Assembly (NCBI GenBank): GCA_937961295.1
Contig: CALGOK010000059.1
Location: 1-14,704, forward strand
DNA: 14,704 nucleotides
Source of the DNA: an uncultured Gemmatimonadota bacterium
GTDB taxonomy: Bacteria; Gemmatimonadota; Gemmatimonadetes; Gemmatimonadales; GWC2-71-9
Reading direction: 5' to 3'
In this document: positions 1 to 6,400 of the stretch, piece by piece
How the letters are laid out: each line of letters opens with the position of its first letter
Numbering within the stretch: the first letter of the stretch is position 1
Notes under the pieces: generated by a model
What the model was told of the DNA's origin: nothing
Database searches by the model: none
The model's input: the letters and a program-made list of their open reading frames with translations, nothing else
Translations under genes and position numbers: made by a program

Positions 1-240
1 CGGAAGCTTGCGGTCGAAGAGCACCGTGTCGCCGTCGCGCAGGACAAATCGCCCGCCCGTCGCGCCGGTGGGCAGCGCGAACGTCGCCGGCTTGTCGGGA
101 GCGCAGGGCACGGCTTGCCCCAGCGATGTGCCGTCGAGCGAGGCGCCAAGCAGCGCGACCGGTCGCAGCGTCACGACCTCCAGCCGTCCCTTGTCCGCAT
201 CGAGATGCACCGCCACCTTTGCGCGACCGCGAACAACCGC
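1..240 (-). CDS. Partial coding region of unknown function, out of frame with the oxidoreductase upstream
   Basis: On the minus strand a frame with clear G/C-ending codon preference runs off the left edge. The best-looking coding stretch begins near position 219 (residues KVAVHLDADKGRLEVVTLRP) and continues for about 70 codons; the frame itself is open from about 342. A GTG at 216-214 could be a start, but no good ribosome binding site precedes it. The frame differs from that of the FAD oxidoreductase by one base, so this is either the rest of that gene after a single-base frameshift or a different gene joined to its 5' part. The translated sequence looks beta-rich and does not resemble the substrate-binding half expected of a geranylgeranyl reductase. 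I do not recognise the family. Only the N-terminal part of whatever it encodes is visible. Confidence 0.45.
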
Positions 241-572
241 GCGTCGAGTTCGTGTCGCGGCAGCGCGACGCCCCGCGCGCGCGACGGCACGCCGGCATCG
301 GCGAACCGACCCGACAGCCGGCTGCCGCCGGCGGCCGTCACGTCAGTGCCGCGGAGCGCCATCCATCCGGCGTCGAGGAGGGTGTCAGGCGGCGCGGGGG
401 CTTCGAGTTCGCGGAGCGTGCCGGGGGAGCCGTACTCGGCACAGCACTTGGTGCGCGGGAAGCGTCCGCGATCGATCAGCAGGACATCGCGACCGCGCCG
501 CGCCAGCCGAGTGGCCAGCGCGCTGCCGGCCGGACCGGCGCCGACCACCAGGACCTCATGGGTCTCCGGCAT
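171..572 (-). CDS. FAD-dependent oxidoreductase, geranylgeranyl-reductase family, truncated by early stop or frameshift
   Basis: The start is ATG at 572-570 and the frame closes at TGA 173-171, giving 133 residues where the family usually has about 350-420. The N-terminus is a textbook dinucleotide-binding fold: a beta strand, GAGPAG at residues 11-16, and D34 at the end of the second strand (LLIDRG). It is followed by the FPRTKCCAEY...SPG stretch (38-51), which corresponds to the family motif after the Rossmann unit, and by LPRHELD (104-110), which precedes the flavin-binding helix. After about residue 117 the protein degenerates into a few Arg/Trp/Ser residues and stops, while a neighbouring frame shows normal coding from about 219 downward. 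The substrate-binding and C-terminal parts are therefore missing from this frame. The start overlaps the anti-sigma gene by 17 nt, suggesting translational coupling in a three-gene operon. No clear Shine-Dalgarno is seen. If intact it would be a flavoprotein reducing an isoprenoid or similar unsaturated substrate; that is family knowledge, not shown here. Confidence 0.7.
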   Translation of the reverse strand: MPETHEVLVVGAGPAGSALATRLARRGRDVLLIDRGRFPRTKCCAEYGSPGTLRELEAPAPPDTLLDAGWMALRGTDVTAAGGSRLSGRFADAGVPSRARGVALPRHELDARLFAVAQRWRCISMRTRDGWRS

Positions 573-825
573 CGGGGGGGTGCCGCTGGAGCAGCTGCTC
601 GATCCGCTTCCGCAACGTGTCGGGGCAGCAGTCGCAGCTGTCCTGCACCCGCCGGAGCCGCTCGCGGAACGCCTGCTCGTAACGCGCCACGCTGGCGCAG
701 TGACCGCAACGGTCGAGATGCACCTGCATCCGTTCCGCCTCGCCCAACGGCAGCTCGCCGCGCACGAACGCATCGAGCTCGTCCTGGGCGCGGCCGCAAT
801 CGTAGGGGGTGGCGGGTTGGCTCAC
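556..825 (-). CDS. Zinc-type (ZAS) anti-sigma factor, RsrA-like
   Basis: An 89-residue soluble protein with a GTG start at 825-823. The GTG overlaps the TGA of the upstream sigma gene as GTGA, and an AGGAG motif lies 8 nt before it. Visible ligands are C10, H36, C40 and C43 (HLDRCGHC). The intervals C-26-H-4-C-3-C are the same as those I recall for RsrA, the redox-sensitive zinc anti-sigma factor of Streptomyces (C11, H37, C41, C44). RsrA also has a vicinal cysteine pair near its C-terminus; here C64, C66 and C67 lie in a CDCCPD stretch followed by LRKRI. By analogy the protein would bind and hold the sigma factor encoded just upstream, and release it when thiols oxidise and zinc is lost. There is no membrane segment, so it acts in the cytoplasm. 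Family assignment is strong; redox sensing is inferred from cysteine spacing. Confidence 0.88.
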   Translation of the reverse strand: MSQPATPYDCGRAQDELDAFVRGELPLGEAERMQVHLDRCGHCASVARYEQAFRERLRRVQDSCDCCPDTLRKRIEQLLQRHPPDAGDP

Positions 826-1379
826 TGGTCAGGCTCCTGGCTGCGAATGACTCCGGTCTCTTCCGCATAACGCCGCAGGGTGCCCTGGAGGATCCGCCGG
901 GCCCGGAACAGCCGCGATTTCACCGTCCCCACGGGGATGTCGAGCGCCTCGGCCACCTCGGCGTAGGGCAGCCCCTCGAGGTCGGAGAGCACCACCACGT
1001 CGCGGAAGTCGTCGGGGAGCGCGTCGAGCGCGGCGAGCACCTCGTCGTCCACCAGATCGGCGAAGAACCGCCCCTCGGGGTCGAGGTTGTCGCGGTCGAC
1101 GAACTCGGGCACCGCCTCGACGTCCACCTGCTGCGGCGCGCGCTTGACCTTGCGCCAGCCGTTGATGAACTGGTTGCGGAGGATGGTCACCAGCCACGCC
1201 CGCGCGTTCGATCCGGGACGGAACGACTTCCAGCCCCGCAGCGCCTTGAGGATGGTGTCCTGCACCAGGTCCTCGGCCGCCGCCGGGTCGCCGGTCAACC
1301 GCAGTGCCACCCGGTAGAGCAGGTCGAGGTGGGGCAGCGCCTCGTCGTCGAAGCGGGCGGGGGCCGAAACCGAAGACAT
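822..1379 (-). CDS. ECF-family RNA polymerase sigma factor (SigR/RpoE-like)
   Basis: A 185-residue sigma-70 family protein with only regions 2 and 4, as in ECF sigma factors. Region 2 spans about residues 15-80 and includes the helix AEDLVQDTILKALRGW (35-50) and the promoter-melting/-10 part ARAWLVTILRNQFINGWRK (59-77). Region 4 spans about 113-170 and includes the LPDDFRDVVVLSDLEGLPYAEVAEALDIPVGTVKSRL helix-turn-helix, quoted here as separate pieces: LPDDFRDVVV, EGLPYAEVAE, and IPVGTVKSRLFRARR. The ATG at 1379 is chosen because it precedes the conserved domain by a normal length; farther upstream the frame runs through the palindromic repeat and lacks coding character. No convincing Shine-Dalgarno is seen, although a TAGATT at 1390-1385 could serve as a -10 for a nearly leaderless transcript (weak). 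The gene overlaps an RsrA-like anti-sigma by 4 nt, so its product is probably controlled by that partner. It likely directs RNA polymerase to a stress regulon; the regulon is not visible here. Confidence 0.93.
   Translation of the reverse strand: MSSVSAPARFDDEALPHLDLLYRVALRLTGDPAAAEDLVQDTILKALRGWKSFRPGSNARAWLVTILRNQFINGWRKVKRAPQQVDVEAVPEFVDRDNLDPEGRFFADLVDDEVLAALDALPDDFRDVVVLSDLEGLPYAEVAEALDIPVGTVKSRLFRARRILQGTLRRYAEETGVIRSQEPDQ
834..838 (-). promoter_or_regulatory. Ribosome binding site of the anti-sigma gene
   Basis: AGGAG on the minus strand inside the 3' end of the sigma gene, 8 nt before the GTG at 825. It supports the GTG start and coupled translation of the sigma/anti-sigma pair. Confidence 0.7.
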
Positions 1380-1419
1380 GATGGAATCTAGCGAGGCCGG
1401 AGGTCCGGGGATGTCGATC

Positions 1420-1479
1420 GCAGGCGGGCCGTTCACGGCGCGCGATGCCGGCATCGCGCACCCCAAGGGGTGCGCCTGC
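1420..1479. repeat. 60-nt palindromic cloverleaf-type repeat, copy A
   Basis: This intergenic element lies between the divergent sigma and V4R genes. Its outer arms begin GCAGGCG and end GCGCCTGC. Inside are three self-complementary units: a GGCCG/CGGC-type arm with loop TTCA, the perfect 16-bp palindrome GCGATGCCGGCATCGC, and GCGCACCCC/GGGGTGCGC with a two-base AA centre. It matches the copy at 3359-3418 in 57 of 60 positions. Differences are at 1427 (which breaks one pair of the first arm and of the outer stem) and 1465-1466 (the AA centre). It occupies the space where the promoters of the two divergent genes should lie, so it could form part of either leader. Confidence 0.85.
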
Positions 1480-1525
1480 GAGACCTCCCTCCTCCGTCCT
1501 CCGATTACTTTTCTCGCCAATCTCC

Positions 1526-2149
1526 ATGCCATCCCCCGTCCCCGCCCTCCTTCCGCTCTCGCTGCTCGAGGCGGTGCAGAACATCGACACTCCGGCCGAC
1601 GACGGGCTGGGGGCGCTCGAGCACGAGCTCGCTGCCAAGCGGCTCGGCCTGTCGCCCACCGTCGCGCGCCAGGTGGCGCGCTATCGCGAGGCGGCCGAGC
1701 GCGGCGACGAGGTGGAGCACGACGAGGCGCTGGCGGTGTTCCGGCTGGTGGGGCGGCGCCCCGACGCCGAGCTGGTGTACGCCGATGCTGGGCGCCGCGC
1801 GGCCCGCCACGCGTCACGACACCGGAGCGGCACCGCGCGCCTGGTCGGCCGGATCGTTCCGGGCCGCATGGGGCAGGCGATCCGGCTCCGCTCCGCCGGC
1901 ACGCTGGCGCGGCGCTGGCTGCTGGTCGACCTGCGTCCCGCCGACGATCTTGCCCGCGCCGAGACCGCCGACTCGCTGCCGCTCGAGGCGCGCGATGACG
2001 GTGTCGGCTGCCGCTTCTACACGGCCGGCCTCGCGGAGCTGCTGCGCGTCGTGGCGCGGGTGGAGGGGGCCATGCTGCACGAGGCGTGTCGCGGCCGCGG
2101 CGACCACCGCTGCATCTGGCGCGCGACGCGCGCCGAGGGATACGAATGA
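1526..2149 (+). CDS. V4R (4-vinyl reductase-like) domain protein
   Basis: A 207-residue soluble protein. The C-terminal part (about 155-200) carries the pattern seen at the end of V4R domains: G-C-R-F-Y-T (C162, Y165), a helical stretch, then E186-A-C188-R-G-R-G-D193-H-R-C196-I-W. V4R domains bind small hydrophobic or metal-containing ligands and often act as sensory or scaffolding modules; bacteriochlorophyll synthesis protein BchJ named the family. The N-terminal 80 residues are helical and charged, with no motif I recognise, and there is no signal peptide or membrane segment. ATG 1526 was taken because upstream codons fall in the repeat element and lose coding bias; no Shine-Dalgarno is visible before it. 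The stop overlaps the start of the downstream peptidase gene as ATGA, so the two are almost certainly co-translated. The gene is confident; the V4R label is by eye and moderate. Confidence 0.75.
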   Translation: MPSPVPALLPLSLLEAVQNIDTPADDGLGALEHELAAKRLGLSPTVARQVARYREAAERGDEVEHDEALAVFRLVGRRPDAELVYADAGRRAARHASRHRSGTARLVGRIVPGRMGQAIRLRSAGTLARRWLLVDLRPADDLARAETADSLPLEARDDGVGCRFYTAGLAELLRVVARVEGAMLHEACRGRGDHRCIWRATRAEGYE

Positions 2150-3321
2150 GCGACATCACCACCATCGACCGCGACGTCCTCGCCGCCGGCCTCGACCGGA
2201 TCGGTGCCGACGGCTGGCTGCTGTTCGACTTCCACGGCCTCAACCCCGTGGCGAGCCGGCTGCTGCCGGGCGGCGCGCTGGCCACCCGGCGCGTCTTCGC
2301 CTGGGTGCCGCGCAAGGGACCGGTCACCGCCATCGTGCACCGGATCGAGATGCAGCCGTGGGCGGCGTTCACCGGGAAGATCATCCCCTACTCGCGCCAC
2401 GCCGAGCTGCACGCCGCGCTCCGCGAGCTGGTGGGCGGCCGCACCGTGGCGATGGAGGTGTCGCCGCTCGACGCGGTGCCGTACCTCGACCGCGTGCCGT
2501 GGGGGGTGATCGACCTGCTGCAGTCGCTCGATGTGACCATCAAGCCGAGTGCCGAGCTGGTGACCCGCTTCGCGGCGACGTGGAGCGCGGAGGAGACCGC
2601 AGAGCACGTGCAGGCCGCGGAGCTGCTGCGCGGCATCGCGCTCGATGCGCTGGCGAGCGCGGTGCGCCGCACCAACGGGTCGCTCACCGAGAGTGCGCTG
2701 CAGCGCGAGGTGGTGCGCGCGATGGAGGGTGCCGGGCTGGTGCTCACCACGCTGCCGATCGTGGGGTTCGGGCCCAACGCCGCCAACCCGCACTATGAGC
2801 CGCATCCCGGCCACGACCGCACCCTCGGACCGAACGAGGTGGTGCTGCTCGACCTGTGGGCGGGAATGCGCGAGGGCGCGGTGTTCGCCGACCAGACCTG
2901 GATGGGGTTCAGCGGATCGCGCGTCCCCGGCAAGGTGGCGGAGGTGTGGCAGGCGGTGCGCGACGCGCGCGACGCGGCGATCGCACGGCTCCGCGCCCTC
3001 GCCGATGCCGGCGAGCCGGTGCAGGGCTACCTCGGCGATCGCGCCGCGCGCGAGGTGATCACCCGCGCCGGCTACGGCGATTACTTCGTGCACCGCACCG
3101 GCCACAGCATCGACCGCGACCTGCACGGATCGGGGCCGCACCTCGACGACTACGAGACCCACGACGACCGCGAGCTGCTCCCCGGCACCGGCTGCTCGGT
3201 GGAACCGGGGATCTACCTCCCCGGCGAGTTCGGGGTGCGCAGCGAGGTCAACCTCTACTGGGGACCGGACGGCCTCACGGTGACGCCCGGCGAGCCGCAG
3301 GTGGAGTTGGTGACGGCGTAG
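2146..3321 (+). CDS. M24-family metallopeptidase (Xaa-Pro aminopeptidase/dipeptidase-like)
   Basis: A 391-residue cytoplasmic protein with the two-part layout of Xaa-Pro peptidases: an N-terminal creatinase-like domain (about 10-140) and a C-terminal pita-bread catalytic domain (about 150-385). All five expected metal ligands are visible: D236 (LLDLWAG), D249 (FADQTW), H320 (HRTGH), E353 (VEPGIY) and E367 (RSEVNLY). The interval between the two aspartates is 13 residues rather than the usual 11, with DLWA and DQTW instead of the DxG and DxTR of the common forms; I recall this from a distinct prolidase-like subgroup. It should hydrolyse peptide bonds involving proline, or a related amide, using two divalent metal ions. 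GAGGGA at 2135-2140 sits 5 nt before the ATG, which overlaps the stop of the V4R gene. Its substrate cannot be told from sequence, and the tight coupling to a V4R protein is unusual. Confidence 0.92.
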   Translation: MSDITTIDRDVLAAGLDRIGADGWLLFDFHGLNPVASRLLPGGALATRRVFAWVPRKGPVTAIVHRIEMQPWAAFTGKIIPYSRHAELHAALRELVGGRTVAMEVSPLDAVPYLDRVPWGVIDLLQSLDVTIKPSAELVTRFAATWSAEETAEHVQAAELLRGIALDALASAVRRTNGSLTESALQREVVRAMEGAGLVLTTLPIVGFGPNAANPHYEPHPGHDRTLGPNEVVLLDLWAGMREGAVFADQTWMGFSGSRVPGKVAEVWQAVRDARDAAIARLRALADAGEPVQGYLGDRAAREVITRAGYGDYFVHRTGHSIDRDLHGSGPHLDDYETHDDRELLPGTGCSVEPGIYLPGEFGVRSEVNLYWGPDGLTVTPGEPQVELVTA

Positions 3322-3360
3322 CAGGCGCGCCGCTGGCGGCGCGCGATGCCGGCTGGGCGC
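3321..3360. repeat. Partial copy of the palindromic repeat, fused to the full copy B
   Basis: It starts at the last base of the peptidase stop codon and reproduces the first 40 nt of the 60-nt element. The 8-bp arm GCGCGCCG/CGGCGCGC is intact, but its loop is CTGG instead of TTCA, and the central palindrome breaks down after GATGCCGG. The last two bases double as the first two bases of copy B. Confidence 0.75.
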
Positions 3361-3418
3361 AGGCGCGCCGTTCACGGCGCGCGATGCCGGCATCGCGCAC
3401 CCCTGGGGGTGCGCCTGC
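3359..3418. repeat. 60-nt palindromic cloverleaf-type repeat, copy B
   Basis: Almost identical to the element at 1420-1479 (57/60). Here the outer stem is perfect: GCAGGCGC at element positions 1-8 pairs with GCGCCTGC at 53-60. Arms inside are 9-12 with 17-20 (loop TTCA), 23-28 with 33-38 (loop CCGG) and 41-44 with 49-52. It lies between the M24 peptidase and the large secreted-protein gene, where it could act as a terminator or transcript-stabilising structure; no T-run follows. Confidence 0.85.
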
Positions 3419-3461
3419 AGGCCGCGGCTGATTTGCGCACGTGACCTTCCCCGCGTTCGAA

Positions 3462-3497
3462 GGGTGTTAGGACACCCCTTCTTCGTCCGAGGTGTCC
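3462..3497 (+). promoter_or_regulatory. Two mutually exclusive hairpins covering the ribosome binding site of the 3498 gene
   Basis: GGTGTCC at 3491-3497 ends at the base before the ATG and pairs perfectly with GGACACC at 3470-3476 (7 bp, 14-nt loop). This would bury the GAGG ribosome binding site at 3489-3492. The same ACACC bases can instead pair upstream, GGGTGT 3462-3467 with ACACCC 3472-3477 (loop TAGG), which would free the binding site. The complementarity is exact; a switching role is inference. I found no convincing promoter in 3419-3461. Confidence 0.45.
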
Positions 3498-6400
3498 ATG
3501 CGCCCCCTTGCGGGCGCCGCGGTCGCGGCGCTGCTCGTGTTCGCCTCCGCAGTGCGCGCGGCAGAGCTGGCGGCCCAGTCGGCTCCCAAGCCGAGCGCCT
3601 CGCGCGTCGCTGTGCACGGCGGCTCCACCGGCGAGATGCTGGCTGGCCGGGTGGCGTACGGAATGAACTCCCGTGGGGAACTGGGACTCGATCCGTTCGG
3701 TTCCACCGCCATCACGCTCGGGTTCTGGCCTCGCGGAACTCCCAACCAGTACATGTTCAACTCCGGCCCGCAGGTGGCCGGGATCATCGGTGGTGCCCGG
3801 CCCATCAATCCGTGGGCCGGCGACACCGCCGCGGGGTTCTTCTTCGATCCTTCCGGGCTCAGGCAGCACGGAACCGGGGTGACGGAGGTGTTCAACTCCC
3901 GCCTCGAGCGGGATCGCGACCGGTGGCCGCAGGGCGGCTACGTGGGACACGGCGACGACCGCTTCGCCGCGGCGCTGCAGGGACGAACGTCGGCGTCGGA
4001 CGGCGACCTGTGGTGGATCGCCTGGGAGGGCGATCCCGGCCTCAACGCCGCGCGTCCGCATCCGCTCGGCATCGCCGCCGAGTTCCGGGTGATGGGTTGG
4101 GACGGACCGCGCGGGCTCGACGACGTGATGGTGGTGGTCGCCACGTTCTACAACATCACGGCGCGCAACGCGAGCGCGTATGCGGCGTATCGTCCCGGGG
4201 TACGGGAGGAGCTGGTCCGCCTCGGCGAGCGGTTCCACGAGCTCAACGAAACGAAGTTCAGCGTCGACCTCCCCGACGGCGGCTGGCCGATCGAGCAGCT
4301 GCACGCCTCGGTGCTCGCCGATCCGGATGTCACGGTCTCGGCCGGGTCCAACTTCGCCAGCGTCAACCTGCCGCTGGCGATGGGATACGCGTGGCACGCC
4401 GACCTCCCGCGCGCGACCCACTGGCTCTTCCCGGCCGACCTCTTCTCCCCGCCGTTCTTCAGCGGCAGCGGGCTGGTGGGGATCAAGACGCTCGCCACGC
4501 CGGGGGGCGGTCCGGCGATCCGGGTGTTCTCCAACACCACCAACGGCGGCCCGTTTCCCGACGCGCGCAGCGCCGCCCGCGCCTTCCGGTACGCGTCGGG
4601 CACCATCACCCCGGCCGACAGCGTGACCTGCAACCACGGCGACCCGCGCGTGACGCGGATCTGCTACGTCCGCACCGATGCGCCCTCGGACATCCGCACC
4701 ATGCAGTCGTCGCCATCCGTCACGCTGCAGCCGGGCGGCGCGGTGACGCTGGCGTGGGCCTACGTCCACGCGGCACCGGTGGCGCTGGCAGGGTACCAGC
4801 AGGGCACCCGCGTCTTCCCCGGTGATCCGCTGCGGCTCACGGATGCGGTGGCGCTCGCGCAGGGCGCCAACCGGATCGACTCGATCGCGGGGTTCGCCGG
4901 GTACGCCGATCGCAACGGCGACGGCGTGGTGCAGCCGGGCGAGATCACCGCCGTGCGCGGTTCGCTGATCGCCAAGGCGCAGCTGGTCCAGGCGATCTAC
5001 GATCACCGCTTCCTGCTGCCGCAGCCGCCCGAGGCGCCGGCGTTCTTCCTGATTCCCGGCGATCGCAGCGTGACGGTGGTGTGGCGTCCGTCGGCCACCG
5101 AGTCGGTGGGTGACCCGTACTTCGACGTCGCACGCGATGCGGCGGTGGTGCCGCCCGGCGGCGGTGCGCCGGTCGTCAACCCGCTCTACGATGCCAACTA
5201 CCGCCAGTTCGACGTGGAAGGCTACCGGATCTGGCGCGGCCGGACCGATCGCCCCGACGCGCTCGAGCTGGTCGCCCAGTACAGCTACGGCGGCCTGTTC
5301 CGCGACTACACCGGCCAGGTCCACAACTGGCAGCGCGGCGGCCGCTGCGCGCCGGAACTCGGCGAGACCTCGAGCTGCCCCGGACTCTTCGACGCGCCGG
5401 TGCCGGGCGTCCAGCTCACGCGATTCGTCGAGTCGGCGATCTCCAGCCCGTTCATCCAGGTGGCCGCCGGCGATCGCGTCAGCGTGCCGGGCGCCGATGT
5501 GTTCGTGCTGCGCGCCGACACGCTCCGGTTCGACGGCGATGCGAGCCGGACGTTCCAGGGCGTGCCGTTCGTGCACGTCGACCCGCAGGTGGCCAACGGC
5601 CTCACCTATTTCTATGCGGTCACGGCGTTCGACGTGAACGCGGTCAACTCCACCGGGGCGGGGCGCACGTCGCTCGAGTCGCCGAAGGTGACGCGCCGGG
5701 TGGTGCCGCGGCGCGACGCTGCCAACCTGGTGAGCGAGGTCGAGGTGGAGCAGGGGGTGTACGGTCGGCGCGGCCGGCTCGCCGACACCGAGGTGCCGAC
5801 CCTCGATGCGCTCACCGGCCGCTTCTCCAAGCGCTTCCCGCCCGCCAACGGGATGCTACTCCGGCTGCAGCCGCTGGTGCGCCAGCTGCTGCAGGGCGAG
5901 GGCGAGGTGTCGATCACCTTCGACTCCAGCGTGGTCACCGGATTCTCGCCCGCCGCCAGCGTGGCGGCCGTGTACCACTACACCGTCGTCGCGCCTGCCG
6001 GGATCCAGCGCGTGGCGGTGCCGGTGAACCAGAGCGCCACGTCCGATGCCACCTCTGCCTCCGGCCGATTCCCGGCGGTGACGGCCGATCCGGTGCTGGC
6101 GGCGCGCTACCAGGCCCCGCCGGAGGCATTTGGCACTGCGGCCGAGTGGGCCGCGTCGTATCCGGGCGGCTACTACGGCACCGTGCGCTCGCGCGGCTGC
6201 GTGAACCACGCGTTCGGTTTCCCCTCCATCACGGAGTGTGCCTACAACGGGCCGCGGTGGTTCCAGGGAGACCAGGAAACGGTGGCGCATCCCAACGGCT
6301 CCAACCCCGATCGCTTCAACAGCGGGCTTGGGCGCACCGACTTCAACAACGTCGGCGGCGGATTGCCGGGGGTGAGCGTGATCTTCGAGCCGCGCGCCTA

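Noticed and set aside
1380..1525. SigR-type promoter (GGAAT...GTT) for autoregulation of the sigma gene
   Set aside because: A GGAAT occurs at 1384-1388 but on the plus strand and without a GTT at the required spacing.
1380..2384. A long N-terminal extension of the sigma factor reaching upstream to 2384
   Set aside because: The extension runs antisense through the V4R and peptidase genes and through the repeat element. The conserved sigma region 2 begins shortly after the ATG at 1379.
3359..3418. tRNA gene suggested by the cloverleaf fold and TTCA loop
   Set aside because: There is no 7-nt anticodon loop, no T-arm with TTCRA in the right place and no 7-bp acceptor geometry. A 60-nt near-identical copy elsewhere fits a repeat family better.
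3372..5576. A 734-residue minus-strand frame opposite the upstream secreted protein
   Set aside because: Composition is that of an antisense shadow, and it would read through the palindromic repeat.
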